Origin: Bradyrhizobium sp. WD16
GTDB lineage: Bacteria; Pseudomonadota; Alphaproteobacteria; Rhizobiales; Xanthobacteraceae
Assembly (NCBI RefSeq): GCF_024181725.1
Contig: NZ_CP028908.1
Location: 1,550,001 to 1,614,000 of the forward strand
Reading direction: 5' to 3'
Length of the DNA stretch: 64,000 nucleotides
Shown here: positions 26,443 through 35,435 of the stretch, one piece after another
Layout: the number at the start of each line of letters is the position of its first letter
Position numbering within the stretch: position 1 is the stretch's first letter
Made by a program: the position numbers and the translations under genes
Notes under the pieces: generated by a model
Database searches by the model: none
What the model was told of the DNA's origin: nothing
What the model saw: the letters and a program-made list of their open reading frames with translations, nothing else

Positions 26443-28245
26443 ATGGATCGTGACACGACCAAACCGCTCGCGGCGACGACAGGCCTGTGGCGCCGGCTCG
26501 CGCTGCCCGTCCTGATCGCCGCGCTCGCGGCGGCGGCCGCCGCGGTCTATCTCGCCGTCGACGACTACGGCCGCAGGGTCACGGAACGGACCGCCGACGC
26601 GCGGCTGTCGCTGACCAGCGACACGCTCCGCGACACCATCAACCACTTCGTCGGCATCCCGGAGCTCGCCGGCGCGAGCCGGCAGGTCACCGACCTGCTG
26701 GGGCACCCCGACGATGCGCAGCTGCGTGACCGCGCCAACCAATTCCTCGAGCGGACCGCGGCCGAGGTCGGCCTCGCGGCGCTGTTCGTCGTCGACCGCT
26801 CCGGCACGGCGCTGGCGGCCAGCAACTGGCGCGAGAGCACGAGCTTCGTCGGACACGGTTACGCGTTCCGCTCCTATTTCACCGATGCCCTGATCAAGGG
26901 CCACGGGCGGCTGTTCGGGGTCGGTGTCACCACCGGCGTGCCCGGCTATTTCCTGACTTCGCGCATCGGCTCGGCCGATGCCGCCTCTGGGGTCGTGGTC
27001 GCCAAGGTCGATTTCGCCCCGCTCGAAGCGAGTTGGTCGGCCGGCGGCGAACGGGTCCTGGTCAGCGATGCGGACGGCGTCGTCTTTCTCGCCACCGAAG
27101 CGTCGCTCCGCTATCGCCCCATCGGCCGCCTCACGGCCGCGGGCGCCGCGGCGATCGCCGCCGAACAGCGCTACGCCACCCATCCGATCGGTCCGCCGAT
27201 CACGCCGGCCCAGATCGGCGCCGGGGCGGTCGCGTCACGACCGGTCGACGGCACGCGCTGGCACATCACCGTGGTGGTGCCCTGGCTCGGCCGCGGCTGG
27301 CAGCCGGCGACGGCGGCGGCGCTGACGCTCCTGGCGGGCATCGTGCTGGCGCTTGCGGTCGTCATCCGGGCGCAGCGTCGCGCCCGCGTCGTTGCCGAGC
27401 GCGAGAGCAAGGCGGCGCTGGAGCGGCGCGTCGCCGAACGCACCGCCGATCTCGCCTTGGCCTTGCAACGGCTCGAAACCGAAATCGCCGAACGGCGCCG
27501 GGTCGATGCCGATCTCCATCGCGCCCGCGACGAACTGGTGCAGGCTGCCAAGCTCGCCGCCATGGGCCGGGCCTTCTCGGGCCTTGCCCATGAGGTCAAC
27601 CAGCCGCTGGCGGCGCTGCGGACCTATCTGTCGAGCACGCGGCTCCTGATCGGGCGCGGCGACCACGCCGAAGCCATCCGCAACATCGCCGTGATGGACG
27701 GCGCGGTCGAGCGCGTCACGACGCTGACCTCCGAGCTCAAACGCCTCGCGAGGCGCAGCGACGACAGCCGCGCCGAGATCGACCTTGCCGCGGTGGCGCG
27801 CCGGGTCGCCGAGCTGCTCCGCTTCCGCTTCGCCGATGCCGGCGCGAGGCTGGTGGTCGAGATCGCCTCGGAGGTTCGCATCCATGGCGACAGCGCCCGT
27901 CTCGAACAGGTCGTGCTCAACCTGCTGCTCAACGCCATCGACGCGGTGACCGCCCAGGACGAGCGCACCATCACGCTGACGGTCGATGTCGAGGACGGCC
28001 AGGCCCATCTCGTGGTCGGCGATCGCGGGCCCGGCGTCGCCGACCAGGATCGCGCCCGGCTGTTCGAGCCGTTCTTCACCACCAAGGAGGTCGGCGTCGG
28101 ACTGGGATTGGGCCTCGCCATCAGCTACGCCATCGTCCGCGACCACGGCGGAACCATCCGCTACGAGCGCTCATCGAGCGGCGAGACCCGCTTCCACGTC
28201 CATCTGCCGTTGCTGGCGCGCCGCACCGGAGAGATCGCAGCGTGA
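26443..28245 (+). CDS. Sensor histidine kinase, DctB-like
   Basis: This 600-residue kinase has TM1 at residues about 22-42, an extracytoplasmic tandem-PAS-type sensor with the DctB-like ASNWRESTSFVGHGYAFRSY block, and TM2 near 290-310. A coiled linker is followed by the catalytic core: H-box SGLAHEVNQPLAALRTY, N-box VVLNLLLNAIDA, G1 VGDRGPGVAD and G2 GLGLGLAISYAIVRDHGG. The sensor block is the one used by DctB proteins for C4-dicarboxylates. Its stop overlaps the regulator's GTG by four bases, so translation is coupled. It probably senses the substrate of the adjacent MHS symporter. Confidence 0.93.
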   Translation: MDRDTTKPLAATTGLWRRLALPVLIAALAAAAAAVYLAVDDYGRRVTERTADARLSLTSDTLRDTINHFVGIPELAGASRQVTDLLGHPDDAQLRDRANQFLERTAAEVGLAALFVVDRSGTALAASNWRESTSFVGHGYAFRSYFTDALIKGHGRLFGVGVTTGVPGYFLTSRIGSADAASGVVVAKVDFAPLEASWSAGGERVLVSDADGVVFLATEASLRYRPIGRLTAAGAAAIAAEQRYATHPIGPPITPAQIGAGAVASRPVDGTRWHITVVVPWLGRGWQPATAAALTLLAGIVLALAVVIRAQRRARVVAERESKAALERRVAERTADLALALQRLETEIAERRRVDADLHRARDELVQAAKLAAMGRAFSGLAHEVNQPLAALRTYLSSTRLLIGRGDHAEAIRNIAVMDGAVERVTTLTSELKRLARRSDDSRAEIDLAAVARRVAELLRFRFADAGARLVVEIASEVRIHGDSARLEQVVLNLLLNAIDAVTAQDERTITLTVDVEDGQAHLVVGDRGPGVADQDRARLFEPFFTTKEVGVGLGLGLAISYAIVRDHGGTIRYERSSSGETRFHVHLPLLARRTGEIAA

Positions 28246-29603
28246 CGGAGGCGGGCGGCACCATCCTGATCGTCGACGACGACGAAATCCTGCTCGGCGC
28301 CCTCGCCCAATGGCTCGGACTGAGCGGCTTTGCGACGCGCAGCGCCCGCTCCGTCGACGATGCCCTGCGTCTCCTCGATGACGCGCCCGGCGACGCCGTG
28401 CTGTGCGACGTGCGGATGCCGGGCCGCGACGGCATCGAGCTGCTCGACATCGTCGGTCGCTCCTGGCCGGGATTGCCGGTGGTGCTGCTCACCGGCCATG
28501 GCGACGTTCCCCTGGCGGTCGATGCGCTCAAGCGCGGCGCCTTCGATTTCCTGACCAAGCCCCATGATCCGGACCGCCTCGTCGCCACCTTGCGCAATGC
28601 CTGCGAGCAGAGCCAGCTGCGCCGACGCGTCGCGGCCGTCGAGGCCGAACTCGCCGGCGAAGATGGCGTCGCCGCGCGGCTCGTCGGCCGCTCCGACGCG
28701 ATGCGCCGCCTGCAGGACGAAGTCCGCGGCCTGATCGATGCGCCGCTGGATGTCCTGATCCGCGGCGAGACCGGCTCCGGCAAGGAGGTCGTCGCCCGCG
28801 CCCTGCACGACTGCGGGCCGCGCCGGACCAAGCCCTTCGTGGCGATCAATTGCGCCGCCATCCCCGGCGAGATGATCGAGAGCGAATTGTTCGGCCACGA
28901 GGCCGGCGCCTTCACCGGCGCGCGCCAGGCGCGGATCGGCAAGTTCGAATTCGCCGACGGCGGCATCGTCTTCCTCGACGAGGTCGAAAGCATGCCCTCC
29001 GCCGCGCAGGCCAAGCTGCTGCGGGTGCTGCAGGAGCGCGTGGTCGAACGCGTCGGCGGCAATCGCCAGATCCGCATCGATGTGCGGATCGTCAGCGCCA
29101 GCAAGGTCGACCTGCGCGAGGCCGCCCAGGCCGGCTCGTTCCGCGCCGATCTCTACTACCGCCTCGCCGGCTATGAGATCGCCATCCCGCCGCTGCGCCA
29201 GCGCGGCGACGACATCCTGATGCTGTTCGCCCGCTTCGCCGCGGATGCCGCCAAGGCGGCCGGTCGGCAGCCGCCGGCGCTGTCGGCCGCGGCTGCCGCC
29301 GCCGTGCTCGATCACGACTGGCCCGGCAATGTCCGGGAATTGCGCGGCGCCGCCGAGCGCTTCGGGCTCGGCCTCGGCCTGCGCCTTCACGGCGAAGCCG
29401 TCGGCGGCGAGACCCCGCCGCCGGGCCTCGACGCGCTGATGGACGCCTATGAACGCAAGGTGATCGTCGCCGCGCTCGAGGAGGCCGGCGGTTCGATCGC
29501 GCGGGCGATGACGACGCTCGGCCTGCCGCGGCGGACCCTGAACGAAAAAATGCGCCGCCACGGCATCGAGCGACCGAAGACGTCGCCCGGCGACCCCGAC
29601 TGA
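28242..29603 (+). CDS. Sigma-54-dependent response regulator, DctD-like
   Basis: This 453-residue NtrC-family activator contains a receiver domain (DDDE acidic pocket, phosphoacceptor Asp56 in LCDVRMPG, Lys in TKPHD) and an AAA+ domain. The latter has Walker A GETGSGKE, the sigma-54-contacting EAGAFTGA loop and Walker B IVFLDEV. A C-terminal Fis-type helix-turn-helix follows (AMTTLGLPRRTLNEKMRRHG). The GAFTGA motif is intact, so it should activate -24/-12 promoters. The start is GTG at 28242, overlapping the kinase stop. The best local target is the promoter candidate at 24848. Confidence 0.94.
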   Translation: MTEAGGTILIVDDDEILLGALAQWLGLSGFATRSARSVDDALRLLDDAPGDAVLCDVRMPGRDGIELLDIVGRSWPGLPVVLLTGHGDVPLAVDALKRGAFDFLTKPHDPDRLVATLRNACEQSQLRRRVAAVEAELAGEDGVAARLVGRSDAMRRLQDEVRGLIDAPLDVLIRGETGSGKEVVARALHDCGPRRTKPFVAINCAAIPGEMIESELFGHEAGAFTGARQARIGKFEFADGGIVFLDEVESMPSAAQAKLLRVLQERVVERVGGNRQIRIDVRIVSASKVDLREAAQAGSFRADLYYRLAGYEIAIPPLRQRGDDILMLFARFAADAAKAAGRQPPALSAAAAAAVLDHDWPGNVRELRGAAERFGLGLGLRLHGEAVGGETPPPGLDALMDAYERKVIVAALEEAGGSIARAMTTLGLPRRTLNEKMRRHGIERPKTSPGDPD

Positions 29604-29621
29604 CCGATCAAGAAAGCCGCA

Positions 29622-31535
29622 ATGTCCGCCTCGCAAATCCTCGGCCTCGACCGGTCCGGTGTCCTCTACGCGCTGCGCATGAGCTCGGCGGCGCTGCTCG
29701 CCTTCACCCTGGCGGCCATGCTGCATGTGGGCAACGCCTATTGGGCGGCGATGCCGGTGTGGGTGGTGGCCCAGTCGACCCGCGGGCTGCTGCTGGAGCG
29801 CGGGTTCTTTCGCATCGCCGGCACCCTGATCGGCGCCGCCGCCGGCCTCGCGCTGCCATTCGTGGTCGGCAGCGTCTATGGCCAGATCATCGCGCTCGGC
29901 GTCTGGGTCGCCGCCTGCACGACGCTGACGTCGATGCTGACGGGCGTGCGCGGCTACGCGGCGCTGATGGCGGGCATGACCGCCTCGGTGGTCGTGCTGC
30001 CGACGCTGCTCGACCCGCACGAAGCCGCCGGTCTCGCCGTCGCCCGGGTCGAATGCACCTTGATCGGCGTCGTCGCGGTGATCGTCGTCACCGTGTTCTT
30101 CACGCCGCCGTCCGATCTCACGGTGTTCTACCGGCGGGTGCGCAAGCTCGCCGGCGATGCGGTCGATTTCGCCGCGGCGGCGCTCGCCGGCGGCAACGAC
30201 GCCGAACTCGGGGACTTCGAGCGGCGGGTGCTGACCGAGACCACCGCCGTGGAGGCCTCGGCGAGCCTCGTCTCCGCGGGCACGATGGAGGGCTATCGCC
30301 GGCTGCGCCACGTCCACACCCTGATCGGCGCCTCGATCGCGGTGATGGCGGCGGCACGGGCGCTGCGCGCCCGAATCGCGCGCGGTGAAGACCTGCCGGA
30401 CGGGTTCGGCAGCCGGCTCGCCGATGTCGCGGCCGGGCTACGGGCCAGCGAAGCCGGCGTCGCGGTCGCGATGGCGCAAATCGGAGAGATCCACCAGCCG
30501 CTCGGCCGCCTCAGCCAGGCGCTGGGCGAGCTCGCCGGGGCGGAGGCGGCGCTGTTCGCCGCTTCGCCGGCCGCCGATGTCAGCGCCTTCGGGCAGCCGG
30601 CGCGCTACCTCGCCCCGCCGCGGCCCTGGTCGCGCGCCGTCGCAGCGGGCCTCGTGTCCGGCGGCGGGCTTGTCGCAGTGTCGATCCTGGCGCTGCTGTC
30701 GCGCTGGCCGGCCGGCGAGCTCGTGGCGCTGGGGGTGTGCATCTTCTCCATGGTGCTGAGCATGATGCCGACGCCGCGCGCGGTGGCGCCGAAGATGATG
30801 ATCGGCACGCTGGCCGGCGTCGCGGCCGCCGTGGTCTATCGTTTCGCGCTGCAGCCTCATGTCACCGACCTGCCGCTGCTGGTGGCCTCGGTCGCACCCT
30901 TCATCGTCATCGGTGCCTTCGGCCGCGCCAGCCGCTTCACCGCGCTGCCGGCGCTCGACGCCAACATGTGTTTCATGCTGGCGAGCCAGGCCGGAATGCC
31001 GGCCGCATCGGCCATCGAGATCTTCAGCGGTTCGGCGGCCCTGATCATCGCCGCGGCTCTTGTCACCGGCACGTATGCCCTGGTGCCGGACCCGGCGCAG
31101 CTGCGGGCTCGCGCCAGCGCCTCGGCGATCCGCCGCGACCTCATCCACCTGATCGATTCCCGGCTCCGCGACGCCGCCGGCGGATTTCACCCGCGCACGG
31201 CGCGCCAGCTGCTGCGCTTCATGCTCGACCTGCAGCATGCCGGCCGAGGCACCGAGGCGCCCCGCGGCCTGCTCGGCGCGCTCAATCTCGGCTATGCCAT
31301 CGTCGCGCTGAAGGAACGCCAGGGCCGGCGCGATCTCGACGCGGCGAGACGCGCGGAGGCCGCGGCGGCGCTCGCCGAACTGCGCGACGCCGACACCTCG
31401 CCCGAGGAGGTCGCCTTGCGCCTCGCCGCGCGCGCCGCGCAGACCGGCGATCAGGACCTCGCGGCGACCCTCCACGATGCCGCCGACGCGCTGCGCGAGG
31501 CCGCGCCGCTGCTGCGCTGGGCGAAGACGGCGTAA
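29622..31535 (+). CDS. FUSC family protein (aromatic/fusaric acid exporter-type)
   Basis: This 637-residue inner-membrane protein has two sets of hydrophobic segments (residues about 20-155 and 340-485) and large soluble regions. That is the layout of the FUSC/AaeB/YccS family of efflux components. The N-terminal block AYWAAMPVWVVAQSTRGLLL is typical. Such proteins usually act with a membrane-fusion partner and outer-membrane factor, neither of which is adjacent. It follows the response regulator by 18 bases on the same strand and may be co-transcribed. The substrate is unknown. Confidence 0.87.
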   Translation: MSASQILGLDRSGVLYALRMSSAALLAFTLAAMLHVGNAYWAAMPVWVVAQSTRGLLLERGFFRIAGTLIGAAAGLALPFVVGSVYGQIIALGVWVAACTTLTSMLTGVRGYAALMAGMTASVVVLPTLLDPHEAAGLAVARVECTLIGVVAVIVVTVFFTPPSDLTVFYRRVRKLAGDAVDFAAAALAGGNDAELGDFERRVLTETTAVEASASLVSAGTMEGYRRLRHVHTLIGASIAVMAAARALRARIARGEDLPDGFGSRLADVAAGLRASEAGVAVAMAQIGEIHQPLGRLSQALGELAGAEAALFAASPAADVSAFGQPARYLAPPRPWSRAVAAGLVSGGGLVAVSILALLSRWPAGELVALGVCIFSMVLSMMPTPRAVAPKMMIGTLAGVAAAVVYRFALQPHVTDLPLLVASVAPFIVIGAFGRASRFTALPALDANMCFMLASQAGMPAASAIEIFSGSAALIIAAALVTGTYALVPDPAQLRARASASAIRRDLIHLIDSRLRDAAGGFHPRTARQLLRFMLDLQHAGRGTEAPRGLLGALNLGYAIVALKERQGRRDLDAARRAEAAAALAELRDADTSPEEVALRLAARAAQTGDQDLAATLHDAADALREAAPLLRWAKTA

Positions 31536-31554
31536 CCCCTTCGGCGTCGAGCCG

Positions 31555-32202
31555 TCAGGCCTCCTTGCGCAGCACCACATGCAGCGCCTTGTCCGAGGGC
31601 GTGCTCTCGACGCAGCGATAGCCCAGCGCCGGCAGGTCGAGGCCGGCGAACAGCGCCTCGCCGCGGCCGAGCAGCACCGGCGCGACGGCGAGGTGCAATT
31701 CGTCGATCAGGCGGGCGGCGAGGAACTGGCGCACCGTGGCGACCCCGCCGCCGATGCGGACATCCCTGCCGCCGGCAGCCCGTTTTGCCTCGTCGAGGAC
31801 GTCGCGAACGTCGCAATTTCTGAATTGGAACACGGTGCCGCCCGCCATGGTGAGGGTCGGGCGCAGATGGTGGGTGAGGACGAAGACGGGCACGTGATAG
31901 GGCGGATTGTCGCCCCACCAGCCGCGCCAGCTCTCGTCGGGCCAGGGTCCGCGCACCGGTCCGAACATGTTGCGCCCGAGGATCCAGGCGCCGACATTAT
32001 CGAAGCTGCGCGCCGCGAAATCGTCGTCGATCCCGCCCTCACCACCCTCCTGGCCGAACAACATGGTCTGGAAGGTGCGGGTCGACATCGCCCAGTCGTG
32101 CAAGCCGAAGCCGCCCTTGCCGAGGGGATTTTCCAGGCTCTGCTCCGGCCCGGCACCGAAGCCGTCGAGCGATATCGAAAACGCCGCCACCCGAACCTTC
32201 AT
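31555..32202 (-). CDS. Dihydrofolate reductase family protein (RibD C-terminal-like)
   Basis: This 215-residue protein fits the RibD_C/DHFR-like fold. It opens MKVRVAAFSISLDGFGAGPE, and has the GAWILGRNMFGPVRGPW, VFVLTHH and IGGGVATVRQFLAARLIDEL blocks that form the NADPH site. ATG 32202 follows GGGAGG. It is divergent from an HxlR regulator with a 74-base spacer, so it is probably that regulator's target. These proteins are generally uncharacterised NADPH reductases and are not folate enzymes unless shown. Confidence 0.87.
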   Translation of the reverse strand: MKVRVAAFSISLDGFGAGPEQSLENPLGKGGFGLHDWAMSTRTFQTMLFGQEGGEGGIDDDFAARSFDNVGAWILGRNMFGPVRGPWPDESWRGWWGDNPPYHVPVFVLTHHLRPTLTMAGGTVFQFRNCDVRDVLDEAKRAAGGRDVRIGGGVATVRQFLAARLIDELHLAVAPVLLGRGEALFAGLDLPALGYRCVESTPSDKALHVVLRKEA

Positions 32203-32221
32203 CACCGACCTCCCAAACCAA

Positions 32222-32272
32222 TTGCATTTCACAACCAGTTGCCATCCTGCGTCAACCGATTGCAGAATGCAA
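32222..32272. promoter_or_regulatory. Inverted repeat in the divergent DHFR-like/HxlR spacer
   Basis: TTGCATT (32222) and AATGCAA (32266) form an inverted pair separated by 37 bases within the shared promoter region. It is a candidate HxlR operator, with the second half close to the HxlR start. Confidence 0.35.
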
Positions 32273-32276
32273 GCAG

Positions 32277-32804
32277 ATGAAGGGGATGGTGACCGCAATG
32301 GACGGCCAGAGATCGGGATGCCCGATCAATCTCACGCTGGAGACGCTCGGCGATCGCTGGAGCCTGATCGTCATCCGCGACATCATGTTCGGCAACCGCC
32401 GCCATTTCCGCGACCTGCTCGCCCGGTCCGAGGAAGGGATCGCCTCCAACATTCTCGCCGACCGCCTCAAGCGTCTCACCGCCGCGGGTCTCCTGAGCCG
32501 ACGCGACGATCCGAGCCATCGCCAGAAGGCGATCTACAGCCTCACCGACAAGGCCATCGAGCTGGTGCCGCTGCTGGTGCAGATGGGGGCATGGGGCCGG
32601 CGCCATCTGAAGGTCTCGCGCGAACTTTCGGTGCGCGCCGAACTGCTCGAACGCGGCGGTCCGGCGCTGTGGGCGGAATTCATGGACGAACTGCGCCACG
32701 TCCATCTCGGCAAGCCGTACAGACCGAAAGGGCGCCGCGTCAGCGAGCGTCTGCAGGCCGCCTACGACGACGCCGTCGCAGTTTCCCACCGGGCATCGCG
32801 TTGA
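32277..32804 (+). CDS. HxlR family transcriptional regulator
   Basis: This 175-residue winged-helix regulator carries the HxlR signature: CPINLTLETLGDRWSLIVIR with its redox-capable N-terminal Cys, then FRDLLARSEEGIASNILADR as the recognition region and a YSLTDKAIELVPLL segment. Homologues such as HypR and QorR respond to quinones, aldehydes or hypochlorite through that Cys. The first ATG is 32277; shorter starts at 32286 and 32298 are possible. It is divergent from the DHFR-like gene and likely controls it. The C-terminal extension of about 50 residues is longer than in many HxlR proteins. Confidence 0.88.
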   Translation: MKGMVTAMDGQRSGCPINLTLETLGDRWSLIVIRDIMFGNRRHFRDLLARSEEGIASNILADRLKRLTAAGLLSRRDDPSHRQKAIYSLTDKAIELVPLLVQMGAWGRRHLKVSRELSVRAELLERGGPALWAEFMDELRHVHLGKPYRPKGRRVSERLQAAYDDAVAVSHRASR

Positions 32805-33039
32805 CCACGGCACAACTTTAACCACCGCAAGACGCGCGACGGTGTGCGTCGCGCGCCTGCTCCGGGGCGACACGGTCCTGCACCATTTCCGGAAACTCCC
32901 GCCCGCTTTGAAACACTCGCGCAATTCGCGAAGGGCTGAGTAAGCTTAACGCACGCTTGTAATTGCCGCGCCTGCAGCACGCTCCTAAGAATCGCCGCGC
33001 AAGACGGGAAATGATGCCCTTACATGCGAGGCCAGATCG

Positions 33040-33291
33040 ATGAAGCAGAGCATCCGCAAGATCATCGCCGACACCGTGGAATTGCCGGATGGTGTCGACC
33101 GCATCAGCGACAGCGGTGATCTCTACGACGCCGGCATGACCTCGTTCGACTCGGTGCAGCTGATGCTGGCGCTCGAAGACGCCTTCGGCATCGAGTTTCC
33201 CGCGCGGATGCTGAACCGCAAGCTGTTCTCCACGATCGCCAACATCGATGCCGCGGTGCGCGAACTGCGCTGCGAAACCGTTCAGGCCTGA
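33040..33291 (+). CDS. Acyl carrier protein of an amino acid:carrier protein system
   Basis: This 83-residue acidic helical protein is a stand-alone acyl/peptidyl carrier. The phosphopantetheine attachment Ser is Ser35 in DAGMTSFDSVQ, and helix II continues LMLALEDAFGIEF as in type II ACPs. ATG 33040 follows GAGG with eight bases. It is the first gene of a compact rightward set (flavoprotein, class-II ligase, DUF1839, GH2, hydrolase). In Bradyrhizobium, small carriers encoded beside SerRS-like ligases are loaded with glycine or alanine on the phosphopantetheine thiol; this protein is the expected acceptor here rather than a fatty-acid ACP. Confidence 0.93.
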   Translation: MKQSIRKIIADTVELPDGVDRISDSGDLYDAGMTSFDSVQLMLALEDAFGIEFPARMLNRKLFSTIANIDAAVRELRCETVQA

Positions 33292-33307
33292 GGGAGATAG
33301 CATAGCC

Positions 33308-34501
33308 ATGCTTGATGTCCGCTCCGCCCATGCCGATCTCGCCGCCGCCTCGTTCGCCACCCGGATGACGGCGGTCGCCAGGGTCGCCGAGGAGAATGCC
33401 GAGGAAGTCGACCGCGAGGCGCGCTTCCCGCACGAGACCATGGCCGCGCTGCGCGAGGCGCGCCTGCTCTCGATCATGATCCCGCGCGAGCTCGGCGGCG
33501 AAGACGCCAGCGTCGCCGAAGTCGCCGAACTCTGCACCATTCTCGGCCGCGCCTGCGCCTCCTCCGGCATGGTGTTCGCCATGCACCAGATCAAGATGTC
33601 GAGCCTCGTCGAGCATGCTGCCCGCGACGAATGGCACCGCGCTTTCATGCGGCGCTGCGCCGACCAGCAGCTTCTGCTCGCCTCCGCCACCACCGAGGCC
33701 GGGATCGGCGGCGACCTGCGCAATTCGATCTGCTCGGTGGTGCCCGATGGCGCTCACGTCATCCTCGAGAAGAACGCCTCGGTCATTTCCTACGCGCTCG
33801 ACAGCGACGCCATCCTGGTGACGGCGCGACGGACGCCGGACGCCGCAGCCTCCGATCAGGTGCTGGTGGTGATCGAGAAGAGCCAGGGCGAACTGTTCCA
33901 GACCTCGACCTGGGACGCGCTCGGGATGCGCGGCACCGCCTCGCTCGGCTTCAAGCTCAAGGCCCGCGTCCCGGCGGCACAGATCCTGCCGCAGCCCTTC
34001 GCCGAGATCGCCGCCCGGAGCATGCTGGCGAGCGCGCATCTCTTCTGGTCCAGCCTGTGGTTCGGCATTGCCGGCGCCGCGCTCACCAAGGCCCAGGCCA
34101 GCGTGCGCGCCGCGGCGCGCCGCATGCCCAAGACGGTGCCGCACGGCGCCACCCGCCTCGCGGCCGCCGCCGCCGAACTCGCCGCCCTGAAGGCGCTGAT
34201 CCAGGACGGCGTCGGCCGTCTCGAGCGCGCCCGCCGCGACGGCGACGACATCGACACCATGGGCTTCGCCGTCGCCATGAATGCCGTCAAGGTCCAGGCC
34301 TCGCAGAAGGCGGTCGCGATCGTCCAGGAGGCGCTGACCATCGTCGGCATCCAGGGCTACAAGAACGACAGCCCCTATTCGATCGGCCGGCATTTCCGCG
34401 ACATCCAGTCGGCGCCGCTGCAGATCGCCAATGACCGCATCATCGCCAACACCTCGACCATGCTGCTGATGTCGGCGATCGAAACCGATCTGGAGGCTTG
34501 A
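33308..34501 (+). CDS. Acyl-CoA dehydrogenase-like flavoprotein
   Basis: This 397-residue protein has the ACAD fold: N-terminal helical domain ([33 protein letters not shown]), central beta domain ([28 protein letters not shown]) and C-terminal helices. Near its end it reads [20 protein letters not shown], where a classical ACAD would have the IYEGT catalytic Glu, so the usual base is absent. That resembles ACAD relatives acting on carrier-bound substrates or as monooxygenases. It starts 16 bases after the carrier protein gene, and its stop TGA ends three bases before the ligase ATG. A role in oxidising an aminoacyl-S-carrier is inference. Confidence 0.88.
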   Translation: MLDVRSAHADLAAASFATRMTAVARVAEENAEEVDREARFPHETMAALREARLLSIMIPRELGGEDASVAEVAELCTILGRACASSGMVFAMHQIKMSSLVEHAARDEWHRAFMRRCADQQLLLASATTEAGIGGDLRNSICSVVPDGAHVILEKNASVISYALDSDAILVTARRTPDAAASDQVLVVIEKSQGELFQTSTWDALGMRGTASLGFKLKARVPAAQILPQPFAEIAARSMLASAHLFWSSLWFGIAGAALTKAQASVRAAARRMPKTVPHGATRLAAAAAELAALKALIQDGVGRLERARRDGDDIDTMGFAVAMNAVKVQASQKAVAIVQEALTIVGIQGYKNDSPYSIGRHFRDIQSAPLQIANDRIIANTSTMLLMSAIETDLEA

Positions 34502-34503
34502 GG

Positions 34504-35433
34504 ATGTCCGCGACCGCCGCTGCCGCCATCGTCGAGCGCACCTTCCTCGACGAACTGTTCGATCGCGGCCTCCTGATCGAGACCGGCGTCGACGGTCTCT
34601 ACGGCCGCTCCGGCCTGTTCGAAGAGATCGGCGAAGGCTTCCAGGCGCTGGTGACGCGCCATGGCCTCGCCGACAACGCCGAAATCGTGCGCTTTCCGCC
34701 CGGCATGAGCCGCGCCGTGTTCGAGCGCTCCGGCTACATGAAGAGCTTTCCCCAGCTCGCCGGCACCGTGCACTGCTTCTGCGGCGATCCGGCGAGCCAT
34801 GCCGGCCTGCTGCAGACCATCAAGCAGAAGGGCGACTGGACCGCGGACCAGAAGGCCAGCGAGATCGTGCTGACCCCGGCGGCCTGCTATCCGCTCTATC
34901 CCGCCGCCGCCCGGCGCGGCCCGCTGCCCGCTGAGGGCCGGCTGTTCGACCTGCTGTCCTACTGCTTCCGCCACGAGCCGTCGCGCGATCCCGCCCGGCA
35001 GCAGATGTTCCGGATGCGCGAATTCGTCCGCATGGGCACGCCTGACCAGGTCACCTCCTTCCGCGCCGCCTGGCTGGAGCGCGGCCAGGCGCTGATCGGC
35101 GAACTCGAACTGCCCTGCAGGCTCGACGTCGCCAACGATCCGTTCTTCGGCCGCGCCGGCAAGATGCTGGCGATCAACCAGCGCGACCAGCGCCTCAAGT
35201 TCGAACTGCTGATCCCGATCGAGAGCGAGGCCAATCCGACCGCCTGCCTGTCGTTCAACTATCACCAGGATCATTTCGGCCACACCTTCGGGCTGACCAC
35301 CGCGTCGGGCGAGACCGCCCACACCGCCTGCGTCGGCTTCGGCCACGAACGGGTCATCCTGGCGCTGCTCAAGCACCACGGCACCGAGGTGAAGGCCTGG
35401 CCGATGTCGGTGCGCAAGGCGCTGTGGGGCTGA
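34504..35433 (+). CDS. Amino acid--[acyl-carrier-protein] ligase (class-II synthetase-like)
   Basis: This 309-residue protein is a homologue of the catalytic core of atypical seryl-tRNA synthetase without any tRNA-binding arm. Motif 2 is clear ([20 protein letters not shown]) and motif 3 reads [12 protein letters not shown] with the ATP-binding Arg. Cys128, Glu173 and Cys276 are in the order and spacing of the zinc ligands that bind the substrate amino group in this family. Bradyrhizobium and Agrobacterium members activate glycine or alanine and load it onto a neighbouring carrier protein, not tRNA. ATG 34504 has GGAGG just upstream, and the carrier gene is two genes away. Amino acid choice cannot be fixed from sequence alone. 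Confidence 0.93.
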   Translation: MSATAAAAIVERTFLDELFDRGLLIETGVDGLYGRSGLFEEIGEGFQALVTRHGLADNAEIVRFPPGMSRAVFERSGYMKSFPQLAGTVHCFCGDPASHAGLLQTIKQKGDWTADQKASEIVLTPAACYPLYPAAARRGPLPAEGRLFDLLSYCFRHEPSRDPARQQMFRMREFVRMGTPDQVTSFRAAWLERGQALIGELELPCRLDVANDPFFGRAGKMLAINQRDQRLKFELLIPIESEANPTACLSFNYHQDHFGHTFGLTTASGETAHTACVGFGHERVILALLKHHGTEVKAWPMSVRKALWG

Positions 35434-35435
35434 CC

